Assembly (NCBI GenBank): GCA_029945375.1
Contig: CM057059.1
Location: 1,798,001-1,862,000 of the forward strand
DNA: 64,000 nucleotides
Direction: 5' to 3'
Source: Agaricus subrufescens
Lineage: Eukaryota > Basidiomycota > Agaricomycetes > Agaricales > Agaricaceae
A model generated the notes under the pieces. The model had not been told where the DNA came from. It saw only the letters and a list, made by a program, of their open reading frames with translations, and did not search any database. This document shows, in pieces, positions 26,693 through 38,396 of the stretch. The translations under genes and the position numbers were made by a program. How positions within the stretch are numbered: the first letter of the stretch is position 1; every line of letters begins with the position of its first letter.

Positions 26693-27948
26693 TTACTCTT
26701 CTTGATATGTATCAGTCAGTTCAAGACTTATTGTCGTGACCTCAATGCTCAAAGGGGCAATTGGGTTGGTTAGACCACGCATATTGAGTATCGTTCTACA
26801 AGTCTGCACCGAGTTAAGAAAAAGCGCAATGTAAATCGAAGAGATCCTACTCACTAAGACGGACAGCAGGGAAGAGAAAAGACAATGGGACGGCGTAAAC
26901 TGAGTTCGACTATTGTAAACTCCGTACGCTTGTTCGGGACAAAAGATGACCTACCGCCTTGATAACCAACGACGAAGGTACTATAGCTGCGAACAAGCCT
27001 AAAAAGCACACAATGAGTTAAATCAAGTGAGAGCGAAAGGCTTCGGGAGCTGACAGCATAGTGCAACACAAGAGCAAGAGGTATCTCGCATGACCAGACG
27101 TATAATGGGATTCCTAGATAGGCCAAGACGTGTTGCACCCCGGTATTTGTAGGCCGTCAGTCCCCAGAGGATAGACTGATCAGCTATACACAGAGCCCTG
27201 ACAAAGTCTGAAGGTGAGCGCACGGAGATTAAATGAGAACAATTACTCAAACCCAAAAGATAATGCTGGTCCTGCTTGGGGAATTTCCACCAACAGGCAA
27301 TTTGAATCGAACTTCATCAATGGAACCACCTTCCCCGACGATAAACCCGCCACCACTGCGTAAAATACAAACCAACAACACAAAAAACACGCCATTCTGG
27401 TGCCGCGTTCATACAGAGCATACACTACCCTGATTGTTCAACCAAGAGGACTTATCGTTTAAATTTGCTTCATACCTCTGAACATCAAGATGAGTTGAAA
27501 ATTAATCCATAGTATGGTCACGGCGCAGTTCTGGAAGTGAAACCACCAATAGCAATTCATTGCTAGTTTGTCGAGGAAATGAGGAAGCGTGACGATCAAA
27601 CTGACGCTAAGTCACTCGATATTAATACTTTCGTATTACATGACTCCAGTGAAAGGAAACTCACATTTGGAAAGCTAGTGCCCAATAACGGCCGAAACAA
27701 AACATTATCTTTAAAGCGCAATTACAGCTTCTGCCCACCAAAAACATATCAGCGAAACTTCAACTGTTAATTCCACGCTCAATACCAACCGCCAGATGTA
27801 GTTGAGCTCTTTGTCCCATGTTATTATTTGATCATACACGAGCAATACCAAGCCAGCAACTGGATCGTGGTTTAGCAAGTGCAAGGGTGATCGTGGATTA
27901 GCAACTTCACTGACTATTCGTGTATTGCCTGGCCAGAACCGAAGACAT
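26693..27948 (-). CDS. array copy 1: DUF6533-like seven-pass protein, intact
   Basis: Reference member of the array. Nine exons join in frame to 822 nt (273 residues): a short first exon (M-SSVLARQYTN), TM1 VAGLVLLVYDQIITWDKELN with YIWR, TM2 LKIMFCFGRYWALAFQM, then NCYWWFHFQNCAVTILW and FQLILMFR joined to VYALYERGTRMACFLCCW. Next come ALCIADQSILWGLTAYKYR, RNPIIRLVMRDTS, CLFAAIVPSSLVIK, SHCLFSSLLSVL, and a tail TCRTILNMRGL..TTISLELT. YD..IT....E...IW and LR.YALY are the DUF6533 hallmarks as I remember them. All splice sites are usable. Function is unknown; size, topology and expansion suggest a surface receptor or sensor, but no ligand or G-protein evidence is visible. Confidence 0.82.
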
Positions 27949-29767
27949 ATCAGGACGAGATTATCGGGTTAAAGTCGCTTTTCAACTTGAGTAAAGATGT
28001 GTGCTCTTGGTATTCTGCCAGGTGTCGTCTGCTTCGCACTGGCATGTTATTCGCACGCTTCGGATAATCCCACTTGCCTTGCGGAACGGAGAACTTCTCT
28101 ATGATTGATCGATCATGTGGTGCCATGATTCCGCTTCCGGATTACGAGTTTGTTGAGATGTGTGAAAGTAGATCTGTCTGAAGATTGACAGCGCCAAAAA
28201 TGGATGGTGGATGCGAGTAAGTTGCCCTATGACCCTTGATTTTTGAAGGGTCCTAGATTGGTTTTGAGCGTTGAATTGTTGACAACAGTGCTGGATGCCA
28301 ATATGGGTTGTTGAATAGTTTAGCATGTCTCGGTTTTTGGGTCCTGAAATAATTTTACAATACAACTCAGCCCGCTCTAGTAGTACGTTATTGGCCCTTG
28401 TCATCACCATGAACCCCTAGACGAAATGCATCATGGAGACATACACTTTCAAACCCGTGTTCATGACTCTGACGAAGAGGGGATCCTCTTCTATCCAGAA
28501 TTGGGCCGAGTAGTAGACCTCCGACCCTTGAATAACATGTCTTACGCTAGGCGCTGGGGATTGGTGTTGGCTAACACTGAAACCTTGGAATCATATTATG
28601 ATACATAGGCGGAATTCAGGAAGATTGACCTCCTTCACCAGTAATTCCTTATCACTTTTGCTCAAAAGTTTGTTCAGCGGGCAACTGGTAATGTTGGCGT
28701 CAGGTTGGCGTACTAGCCCCCTACGTGACCAGAAGGGACATAACGATACAATTTCATCACTAATGCTGTAAGTGTCCAAATCTAATTTATCCTTTGTCAC
28801 AGTGTCATCCGGTGATGTACTATCAGGTTATCGTACGGAAGGTGTGCATGTGGTTTTCCAGCCACGATCAAATCTCTCTGGAAGGGTCTCAATCTCAATC
28901 TCGGTGGGATTATATCTAAATTAGCCTAGGCTGCAGCAACTCTAAGATCAACATCACTCATACAACATACATACCTCAATACTCTTTGATCTATCCATTG
29001 AACAAGGAGAAGCAGGCCAGGCTATTTTAACAAGCTGATTGGCGGCCTTGTTAACCTCAAGTTGCCGGGATCTCTCAAATTTGGTGTATTTCAGGGCATG
29101 AGAGCTTCTTGGTGGTGATAAAAAGATATATATTCACGGAAGTAGGTGTCGGTGACCTGTTGCCTTGACTTTTGAATGGCTTTAGAATTATAGTATAACA
29201 TAATTTCATATACATGTGAATTATTGGCGACCGTGTTATCGAACCACAGCATCGCAAGAGTGCTGAACCTTGACGTATACAAGGTACTATCATGTGTGAT
29301 AAGCACAAATTGCTTGCTGGTTCACCTTGTTTGGCTGTTGAAAATGTATTCATTCCAGATAGAAAGTTTTAAGTTGCAGTGGGAAAGCGTCGTGAGATCG
29401 TGTGGTAAATGGGGAAATTTTATGAAAAATATTATAAGGCCAGGCACGATATATATACATTATAACTCATAGAACCAACCTAGTCGCCCTTCACAGAATT
29501 CAACCGTCGCGTTTGTGATTATGGTCAGGTTCTCAAATAACTTAAAATTTGTTTCCCATTATCTAGTGAAGTGGATGAATGAGTGCTTAAGGCTGAAACT
29601 TGCCGTAAGGCCACGGTGGAGTTAAAGCCAGGGGAACGTCAACCATCAATCAAGAGATTCTAGCGTCCTGGTATGAGTCAGTATAAAATGAAACCTAACC
29701 TAATGTATTACAGAACTGACCCACCATAAATCCTGTATTCTGGAATCTCGCAGATCGAAAGCGAATC
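27949..29767. other. spacer between array copies 1 and 2
   Basis: The first several hundred bases next to copy 1 are duplicated promoter-side sequence shared with other copies: the CGTGCGAA motif, then cgatcatgtgg and ttgacagcgcca blocks. Beyond about 28.4 kb nothing recognisable is seen; the open frames at 28426-28608 and 29224-29472 lack motifs. Confidence 0.45.
28050..28057 (-). promoter_or_regulatory. conserved upstream motif CGTGCGAA, array copy 1
   Basis: Exact CGTGCGAA on the coding strand, 102 bp before the copy 1 start codon, followed by taacatg. The same element sits 74-115 bp upstream of most other copies, where the surrounding sequence has diverged. A binding site is inferred from conservation only. 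Confidence 0.45.
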
Positions 29768-31029
29768 TCACTCTCCTTGACCCAAACTAGTCAGTTCAAG
29801 GTCTATTGTCGTGACATCAACGCTCAATGGGACATTTGGATTCCCTAGGCCACGCATATTGAGCATCGTTCTACAAGTCTGTACTACGTTAAGAAACAGC
29901 CCTATGGAATCGGAGTTGATTGTACTTACCAAAACAGACAACAAAGAGCAGGCGATGCTATGAAACGGCACAACCTGGATTTATCTATGATAAAACATCA
30001 TTTCCTTCTCAATACAGGGTACAACCTACCATGGTCGTAAACAAAGAGGAAGGCACTGTAGCCGTGAGTAAGCCTAAAATTTGCAAAGTAAGTAGGATCT
30101 CTAGCGAAATAAAGAGCTGGCGAGAGGCCTCCGCTGCTTACAACTTATAGCAAAAAATGCCCACGACGTGTCTCGCATGACGAGCTGTAGAATAGGATTT
30201 CTAGATAGGCCAAGGCGAATGGCATCCCGGTATTTGTAAGCCGTCAGACCCCAGAGAATACCCTGATCAGCTATGCACAGGGCGCTAAAAATGATAAGTG
30301 AGAACATGCATACTAAACAGGGATGACTGCCCGAACCAGAAAGTCATTATCGCTCCTGCATGAGGCGGGTCAACCAACATGCAATCTGAATCGAACTTCA
30401 TCAGAGGAACCACTTTTCTTGAGGATAAGCCTGCCATTATCGTGTAAAACACAAACCAGCTAAACAGAAAGCACGCCATTTTGATGCTGCGGTCATACAG
30501 TGCATACACTGTCCTGTTAACTCAGCCATGAAAATGGAATATGCACGTCTGTTGCATACCTCTCAACATCAAAACAATTTGAAGATTTATAAACAATACG
30601 ATTATAACGTAGCTCTGGAAATGAAACCACTGGTAGCAATTCATTGTTGGTTGTTGGAGGAAATGTGGATGCGTAACAATTAGATTGATGCTAGGTTCGC
30701 GGCTGAGTGACACTGTACGACCTAAGAAGGAAAACTCACATTTGGAAAGCTAGTGCCCCATAACGGCTCAGACAGAACATCATCTTCAACACCCAATCGT
30801 AGCTACTGCCCGTTCGAACCATATCAGCAATTGTTCGATGATGGTTTCAAAGGCCGACGCTAACCGCCAGATATAGTTCACTTCTCTGTCCCACGTTATT
30901 ATCTGATCATACACGAGCAATACCAAGCCAGCAACTATGAAAGAATCTGATGAGCATCATGATAAGCGGGAAGATTCTTGAGCAACATCGCTGACTGTGA
31001 GTGTACTGTCTGATCATAACCGGAGACAT
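29768..31029 (-). CDS. array copy 2: DUF6533-like seven-pass protein, probably intact
   Basis: All nine exons are open and in phase, starting MSPVMIRQYTH and ending NMRGLGNPNVPLSVDVTTID then LELTSLGQGE. Segments include LLVYDQIITWDREVNYIWR, LKMMFCLSRYGALAFQM, NCYQWFHFQSYVIIVLFINL, VYALYDRSIKMACFLFSW and DQGILWGLTAYKYR. The one oddity is intron 5. The base pair at the expected donor after the FWFG codons is GC (gcagtc) instead of GT. An in-frame GT lies three bases upstream (within TGGTTC), which every copy keeps, so splicing can still work. The spacing to copies 1 and 3 is nearly equal: start-to-start 3,081 and 3,088 bp. Confidence 0.78.
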
Positions 31030-31879
31030 ATCGGGAAAATTCAGCTGTAGTGTCGGTCTTCGGCTTGGGTATAATTATCCCCTTATGTTGTTCCTGTTTG
31101 CATTCTGCCACCAGGCAACTGCCAGTCGCCGCTTCGTATGTTATTCGCACGGTCCGGGTATCCCCGCGCGCCTTCTGCCTCCAGACTTCCTTGATTCTTC
31201 CTTCACTCCATTCTTTCCCGCGCCTGGCCGCATTCTATAATCACACCATTGTTAACTTTAGGAACTGGTGCCTTGTTCCGCCATGGGAAATAATGATGAA
31301 ATCTCAACTGGAAACCCCGTTTTTCCCAAGGTTTCAAAGTAACTGTACAGCGGCGAAGATTTATCAGGAGAACGCGAATTCGAGACGTACAAAAATCAGA
31401 CCACTCACGCCATTAATAGTTATTTATGCCTCGATTGTTTTTCAATGTCTGATCTTCATTCTTCACCCACCCTTATAGACCTCATCGACTTTTACTTTCC
31501 TAGAAAATCATATACATCTCCATAACAAGCAGCTTGTCTAACCAACACAACGAATTAGGGAGCGCACTGGAAATCATTGATGGGTGGAGAAGAATTTCAT
31601 GTTATTGAATCCGAAGCTCCCCTTCAGTTCCAGAAACAATATCATTCCGAATTCAGTTGGGTAATATCACATTTGACGAATAAGCAAGCCTCGTTTTTTG
31701 GCGTCGCTACTTACCGTGAGCACCAAACATGACAGATACCGGTTCGGGGATTTAAGCAAAGTCGCTCATTTTGTTGTTGACATACGGGTGGGGGTACCAC
31801 GACCACTCCTTAAACCCACACCCACGAGACTAACAATATCCTTCTTGGGTGGTAAAAGTTGAAACTCATGAGGCAAATG
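31030..31879. other. spacer upstream of array copy 2
   Basis: Shares the upstream block of other copies (CGTGCGAA, then a gcctggccgcattc block near 31210). No gene seen. The open frame 31050-31478 runs across the promoter block and has no domain. Confidence 0.4.
31144..31151 (-). promoter_or_regulatory. conserved upstream motif CGTGCGAA, array copy 2
   Basis: Exact match on the coding strand, 115 bp before the start codon of copy 2, followed by taacata. Part of the motif set shared by the array. Confidence 0.45.
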
Positions 31880-32530
31880 CGGGTGGGAATACAATGATTC
31901 TCTAGATTACATTGAGATTCAATAATGGAAGAGGAGAAAGCGCTTCTGGCTAAGAGGCAGAGTGGAAAAGTTTCAGGCGTCGAACTCGATAATTTGTTTA
32001 CACTCCCAATCTTCTTCACAGACGACTGAGTGGTTGCGATTGATCGGATGAATTTGTTGCAATTCACCTCGATTAATGTCAAAAGTAGTGGAGTCACCGG
32101 CCAGCCAATGGCCTGTTACAGATCGTTTCCAACTGATACAAAAAGATGAGTACTTAAGATGTCTGCGGAGCATTTACAATGGTCACACAGCAGCCGTCGA
32201 TATCAAATAAGATGGCACCGGGTCGTAGCTTAGTGACTCCAGGAGTTTAACTATACGTCCGTCTGACTATTTGATAGAGCTCACCCCATAAAAGAGAAGT
32301 TTAAAAATGGGAATGGGCCGCATAATCCCTTCTGGGCGTTAATATGCTTTCGCAGTTCCTCGTATTCCGGTATTCGTGTTGAGGAGTCCGCCACTTGTTC
32401 ACTGAGGTGGAGAGTAAAGACAGAGGGTAGGATAGTAGACGGATATTGAGAGATACGAGAGGAGTGGGGTACATTCAGCTGCCACGAAGATGAAGCACTA
32501 GTCAAAACCGGCGGCCGAAGCACTCATGGC
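31880..32530 (-). pseudogene. decayed duplicate of the methyltransferase gene
   Basis: Matches, piece by piece and with its introns, the gene at 40467-41503. Exon 1: EYEELRKHINAQKGLCGPFP then LNFSFMG against DDEELRSHIIDVQKKAYAV then LTFSFTG, with the same gtgagct donor. Exon 2: the block coding for LLDIGCC is present but shifted by a one-base loss and a one-base gain. Exon 3: GND is followed at once by a TAA. Exon 4: W-E-C, then divergence with a stop, then a readable remnant around SSTPETFPLCLLA and AFSSSIIES; the rest of the gene is missing. Because the introns remain, it arose by DNA duplication, not through RNA. It lies between array copies 2 and 3. Confidence 0.8.
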
Positions 32531-32861
32531 CGCTTGGCGTGATTGCCCAGACCTGTTGTGCGGAGTGTTTAGACCAGAAAACAAAAGATTACGTTCTAGT
32601 GGATGGATTATGGAGGTGTCGAGAGCGGATTTGTACTTTGTTTTCCAGACGAGAATCGGGGTATGAGAGCTACACAGGACTGGATGAAAAAGACTTGGGT
32701 TTGCTAAATCGTTCGTGTACTAGTAATCGTGTAATATCAGTAAACAACAGTCGATAGACCTGAGCTTCCTTTTGAGAATTAGATATGAATTATCATGTTA
32801 GAGCTGACCCACCATTAATCCCGTTTTCTAAGGCATCGCGGATCAAAACATGACTAGACAT

Positions 32862-34117
32862 TCACTCTGCTTGACTCGAATTAGTCACTTCAAGCTCTAT
32901 TGTTGTGACATCAATGCTCAATGGGATACTTGGGTTATTTAGGCCACGCATATTGAGTATTGTTCTACAAGTCTGCGCTGAGCTAAGAAACAGTACACTG
33001 CAAATCGGAGTTGATCACACTTACCAGGACAGACAGCAAAGAGCAAGCAATGCTGTGGAACGGCGTGGCCTAAGTTTATCTCCGATGAACCTCACTCTTT
33101 CTTCGGTAAAAAATACGACTTACCATGTCCATGACCAATTGAAAAGGCACCGTAGCTGTGAACAAGCCTAGGGAACACAACGTGAGTTTAGTTCTGGTAG
33201 AAATATGGCAGACGAAACACTGGCACAGCTTACAGCATATGGCAAGACAAGACCACGACGTATCTCGCATGACTTATCGCAAGATAGGATTGCCAGATAG
33301 GCCGATGCGTATGGCGCCGCGGTATTTGTAAGCGGTCAGGCCCCAGAGAACGCACTGATCGGATATACACAGGACACTAAAAACATTTTAGACTGAGAAG
33401 ATCAAACAAGGATAATCAGTCAGACCAGAAAGACACCACCGTTCTGGGTTGCGGCAGGTCCATTAATATGCAATTTGAGTCGAACTCCATCAGAGGAACC
33501 GCTTTACTTGATAACACACCAGCCATAACTGCGTAGAATACAAACCAACTGAATAGAAAGCACGCTATCTTGGTGCTGCGCCCGTACAGTGCATACACTG
33601 TCCTGATAAGTCGGTCATAGGAAATGAGCAGCCAAGTCTGTTGCATACCTCTCAACATCAAGATGAGTTGAAGATTAAACAACAATGCGGTTACAGAACA
33701 GCTCTGGAAATGAAACCACCAACGACAATTCATCGCTGGATTTTTGAGGAAGTGAGGAAGTGCAAGGAATAGATTGACGCTAGATTCCCTGCTAAGTGGT
33801 ATGATGCATAATGTGGAGGGAAACGCACATCGAGAAAGCCAATGCCCCATAGCGGCTAAGACAGAACATTATCTTCAAAACCAAATCGCGGCTACTACCC
33901 GTTGCAACCTTATCAGTGATTCTTCAATTATTATTTCAAGGCCAACGCTAACCGCCAGATATAGTTCACTTCTTTGTCCCATGTTAATATCTGGTCGTAC
34001 ACAAGCAGCACTAAGCCAGCAACTAGGGTGGAGTCTGATGAGCATCACGGTAGATGAGGAGATTCGTAAACAACAATACTGACTGTGCGTGTACTGTCTT
34101 GCTAGAATCGGAGACAT
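32862..34117 (-). pseudogene. array copy 3: DUF6533-like, broken by a stop codon
   Basis: Alignable over all nine exons (MSPILARQYTH at the start; LLVYDQILTWDKEVNYIWR; LKIMFCLSRYGALAFSM; VYALYGRSTKIACFLFSW; tail NMRGLNNPSIPLSIDVTTIE). Exon 6 carries an in-frame TAA where intact copies have a Leu codon before VMRDTSW, near 33273, so translation would end before the last two membrane segments. The usual intron 5 donor is also changed to CT, although the upstream GT three bases before it remains. Everything else is in good order, so the loss looks recent, unless the truncated protein is used. Confidence 0.75.
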
Positions 34118-34231
34118 GATGATATCGGAGCAACTAGCCTTTGAAGTGTCGATTTTCGGTTTGAGACCATTTATTCCCCTCAAGATGTACCCTGTCAGGC
34201 GAGTGCCAGGTTACCGCCGCTGCGGATATCA

Positions 34232-34239
34232 TTCGCACG
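34232..34239 (-). promoter_or_regulatory. conserved upstream motif CGTGCGAA, array copy 3
   Basis: Exact match on the coding strand, 115 bp before the start codon, the same distance as in copy 2. Retained although the coding region is broken. Confidence 0.45.
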
Positions 34240-34789
34240 GTTTGTTATCCCCACTCGCCTCTTACCGATCCCACGACCCCACGGCGTTGAATTATCTTCT
34301 GCCCCAGATGTGAGCCGTACTTAATCTTTGACTTGATTTTAACCCGACCCTGGCCGCCACGTCGAATAGCATCACCATCGACTTTCGGATGACGTACTTC
34401 AACGAGCGCGTTCTGTCACTTTAACCCATTAAAATTTTTTAGCACCGAGTGAATCGTAAGCACTACATGAATCCTATTGAAAAGTGAGCTATATGCCAAA
34501 CCGACGTCGTAACAAGTCTGGCCGCTTTATCGGATGTATGAGTTACGGGGGCGATGAAATCGTATTAAATTCCCCAGACGGTGAATGCGGATATAGAAGG
34601 TGAACCCTGGCCAAAAATTAGTAGAAAAAGAGTTGATTTTGCTAAAGTCGCGCCGTATATATTATAGTCAATCCTCGATAAATAGGCATAAATCTCCTTC
34701 TGATAGTTAGGATTGAGTAGATACTAGTCTAATATATCATAGATGAGCCACTAGAGGTCCCATGTTCCGGGTCATCACAGATAAAATTT

Positions 34790-36040
34790 CTACTCCCTTT
34801 CACTCAACTCTGTCAATTCAATATCTGTGACCACCTCCATACTCGAAGGAGGATTTGGATTATTGAGGCCCCGCAGATTAAATATTGTTCTACAAGTCTA
34901 TCCTGAGTTGAGAAATAGTGGAGTCCAGAACCAAGTGATTGCACTTACCAAGACGGATAGCAGGGAGGATACGAGAATGTGAAATGGTGTAAACTTGATT
35001 TGTCTACGATCAATATTGTGTACCATCACAGCGCACAATACGGCTTACCGCTCGGACCAGGGAAGTAGGTACTGTAGCCGTGAATAAGGCTAAAGAGCAC
35101 AAAATTTAGTAAAATCAAGGGTGTACGAAATGCTTGTATGGCTTACAGCATATGACAAGACAGGACCACGAGGTATCTCGCATGACCAGACGCATGATAG
35201 GGTGCCGAGATAGGCCAAGGCGTATGGTACCTCGGTATTTGTATGCAGTCAGGCCCCAGAGAATGCACTGATCAGCTATGCATACGGAGCTACCGATCTT
35301 TGTCAGTGAGAGTCTGAAGATTAAACAAGGAAAATCAGCCGAACCAGACGTATGCTATCGCTTTGGCTTGAGGCGGATTCATCAACATGCAATCTGAGTC
35401 CAGGTTCAACAGGGGAACGGTTTTTCTCGTAGCTATGAACATCACAACTGCGTAGAATACACACCAACAGCCTAGAAAGCATGCCATCTTGGTGCTGCGT
35501 TCGTAGAGTGCATACACTGTACTGATGAATCAATCACGGAGATTGAGTATTCAAATCATTCTCCATACCTCTAAACATTAAGATGAGTTGAAGATTGAAT
35601 AACAGCAAAGTTACACTATGGCTCTGGAAGTGAAACCACCAATGACAGGTCATCGTTGGTTTTTTGAGGAAATGAGAGTGCGCGATGATTAGATTGACGC
35701 TAGATTTCCCGGTCAATAATACAGTATATCATAAGGCGGAAGACGCACAGTTGGAAAGCTAGTGCCCCATAACGGCTGAGACAGAACATTATCTTCAAAA
35801 TCCAATCGCAGCTACTACTCGTTGCAACCATATCAGTAATTTCTTCAGTGGTTGTTTCAACGGGTGCCACTGACCACCAAATGTATTTAAGTTCTTTATC
35901 CCATGTTATTATGTGGTCATACACAAGCAGCACCGAGCTCGCAACTAGAGTAGAATGATGGGTGTCAAGGTACTTGAAGAGGTGATTCTTGAGGAAGACC
36001 ACTGACTGATGGTGTATTGTACCGTCAGAGCTGGAGACAT
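34790..36040 (-). CDS. array copy 4: DUF6533-like seven-pass protein, coding frame open
   Basis: Open in all exons: MSPALTVQYTI; VASSVLLVYDHIITWDKELK with YIW; DWILKIMFCLSRYGALAFQL; NLIIAHSHFLKKPTMTCHWW; VYALYERSTKMACFLGCW; DQCILWGLTAYKYRGTIRLG; RHPIMRLVMRDTSWSCLVIC; SLFTATVPTSLVRA; tail NLRGLNNPNPPSSMEV. The expected intron 5 donor after WFG reads CT, which would give an immediate stop if unspliced. The GT three bases earlier keeps the phase and would rescue it. The C-terminal motif TTIDLEL is altered (VVTDIELTEL). Only about 670 bp separate its stop from the start of copy 3, the tightest spacing in the array. Confidence 0.7.
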
Positions 36041-37136
36041 ATTAGGAGAGTTCGCTTTTTTGAAGTGCTGGTTATTGGCTCTGGATCATTGTTCCTCTTA
36101 AGTGTGTATCCCGCCCAGGCAACTGACAGGTGTCCCCCACTCTGTATCTCATTCGCACGGCTCGGTTCTCCCCGCTTCCCTCGCGTTGTGACCCTATCTA
36201 CTATATTAAATAATCTGGGCACCCCGACCCTGGTTTACGTTCTATATAATTTCTATACAGTATAACCCGAATATAACACGCCACAGCTAACGTATTGTGG
36301 TCCCAGGCTTGTCCTTATCACAAAGAGACGAGACTTGAACAGATCTTCAACTGTGGAATAAAATCACTATAATCTCTCTTACCAAGCTTCTTCGTAGTAA
36401 TCGTAGGGTATTTTCCAGCGAAGTGTGAAGGATGCCCAAGCGGAGGCGTGCAAAACTCAGAACAGCACTACTCCTGATAGGAACTTACACGTCGATTTCT
36501 CCTCGGCCATTAATCTTCAAGATCCGTCGTTGGAAGCTGCAAGGTCTCACGAACAGGTAAGATGAAGTGACAATTGCCCTATAAAGGGCAAAGTTCTACT
36601 CACATGAAAGAGTACAAGATACACATGTCGTATGAACAGATATTAATTCAGAACTGTTCTTATATGTATATCTAAATATATCCTATGACGCTATAATATA
36701 AGTGATCTCGTTGTTTCATTGATTCCCACAATGTCCCCCTTTCGAAGGACAACATCACCCCATATTTTTGCCCCAGATTGGGATGAGTGATTAAATATTT
36801 GATAAACGAGAGACTCTAAGTGTCGAATGCCGTCAACACGCAACACAATAGCCCTGGCTTACGGATTACTCAACAAGGTCCGAGTCACTGGTTTTGCTAC
36901 TAGATAAGATCCAAGGAGAATATTTTAATTCTTTCAGTACCAACTCCACTTCTATTAATTAAGAGAGAGAATGAAGTGGCGCTGTTTTGTTAAAGTTGTC
37001 CATGTGATATCGGCAACTGTCCATTGGGAAGCTCACGCGTCCTTTCAAATGTCAGGATTGAATACACACAGCATCATTACATTACAGTTGAACCGCCATT
37101 TTTCTGAGCTATCGTTGATTGGGAAGGAATGAAAAT
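36041..37136. other. spacer between array copies 4 and 5
   Basis: The first 250 bp contain the shared upstream block of copy 4 (CGTGCGAA, then a ccgaccctgg block near 36220). The rest is AT-rich, with no gene recognised. Confidence 0.4.
36152..36159 (-). promoter_or_regulatory. conserved upstream motif CGTGCGAA, array copy 4
   Basis: Exact match on the coding strand, 112 bp before the start codon of copy 4. Same relative position as in copies 2 and 3. Confidence 0.45.
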
Positions 37137-38396
37137 TTACTCTTCAAGTTGACCCAAATCGGTCAGCTCAATGTCTATAGTCCCTACATCAACGCTCAAA
37201 GTATCACTTGGATTATTTAGGCTCCGCATGTTGAGTATTGTTCTACAAGTCTGCGCTGAGCTAAGAAAGAGTAGAATGCAAATCAAAGTAAGAATGTTTA
37301 CCAGGACGGATAGAAGGGAAGAAACGATGCTGTGAAATGGTGTAAACTACATTGATGTGCATGATAAATTTCGTAGCTGTTCATAGTACATGGTACGACC
37401 TACCGATCGTATCAGAGAAGACGGCACTGTAGCAGCGAATAAACCTCAATACCGCAGGAATAAACAAGAATGAAAAGCAGACGAAATACTTCAACTACTC
37501 ACAACATATAGCAAGACAGGACCACGAGGTGTCTCGCATGACCAGACGTACAACAGGATTTCTAGATAAACCAATGCGTATAGCATCTCGGCATTTGTAG
37601 GCCGTCAGACCCCAGAGAATGAACTGGTCGACTATACACAAGACGCTAGCAATAACGGAAAGTGAGAACAGGAAGATATTAACAAGGATAATCACTCGAA
37701 CCAAAAAGCCACTATCGCTCCTGCGTGAGGGACTTCCATCAATAGGCAATCCGAGTCGAACTTCAGTCGAGGGACCCCTTTTATTGATGATAAAAACACC
37801 ACTACTGTGTAGAATATAAACCAACAGCATAGAAAGCATGCTATTTTCGTACTGCGTTCATACAGTGCATAGACTACTTTGATGAATCAACCGGAGGGCT
37901 TGGATATTCAAATCTGCTCCATACCTCGCAGCATCAAGATAAGTTGAAGATTGACCAACAATACGGTTACAGTGTAACTCTGGAAGTGAAACCACTTGTA
38001 ACAGTTCTCGGCTGATTTTTGGAAGAAGTGAGGATGCGCGATGATTAGATTGGCTCTAGGTTGTCCGTTGAGTGAAATAATACATCATGTGGAGGAAAAC
38101 TCACATTTGGAAAGCTAGTGCCCCATAACGGCTGAGACAGAACATTATCTTCAAGAACCAATCGCAATTACTACTCGTCGAAAATATATCAGTAACTATT
38201 CAGTCTCTGTTTCACGGGCCGAAACTAACCGCCAGACATAGTTCAATTCCTTGTCCCACGTTATTATTTGGTCATACACGAGCAGGACCAAGCTAGCGAC
38301 TGGAGAATAATTCGATAAGCATCAGAAAACTAAGATGAGAATCTCGAGCAAGACTTGCTGACTGTTTATGTATTGTGAGGTCAGAATCGGAGGCAT
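37137..38396 (-). CDS. array copy 5: DUF6533-like seven-pass protein, intact
   Basis: All nine exons are open and joined by normal GT..AG introns. It starts MPPILTSQYIN, then VASLVLLVYDQIITWDKELN with YVWR; NCDWFLKIMFCLSRYGALAF; ANLIIAHPHFFQKSAENCYK; VYALYERSTKIACFLCCWFI; DQFILWGLTAYKCRDAIRIG; RNPVVRLVMRDTSWSCLAIC; CLFAATVPSSLIRS; and the tail NMRSLNNPSDTLSVDVGTID ending LGQLEE. The upstream motif is degenerate (a two-base insertion, CGTGCTCGAA, about 100 bp before the start). It is the last member of the left block; about 7 kb then separate it from copy 6. Confidence 0.8.

Noticed and set aside
31880..32530. Separate functional methyltransferase gene
   Set aside because: Frameshifts in exon 2, stops in exons 3 and 4 and loss of the C-terminal half rule out a working product.
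34790..36040. Calling copies 4 and 10 pseudogenes because the usual intron 5 donor is CT
   Set aside because: A GT three bases upstream in the same phase is present in every copy and would restore splicing, so the evidence for loss of function is not sufficient.
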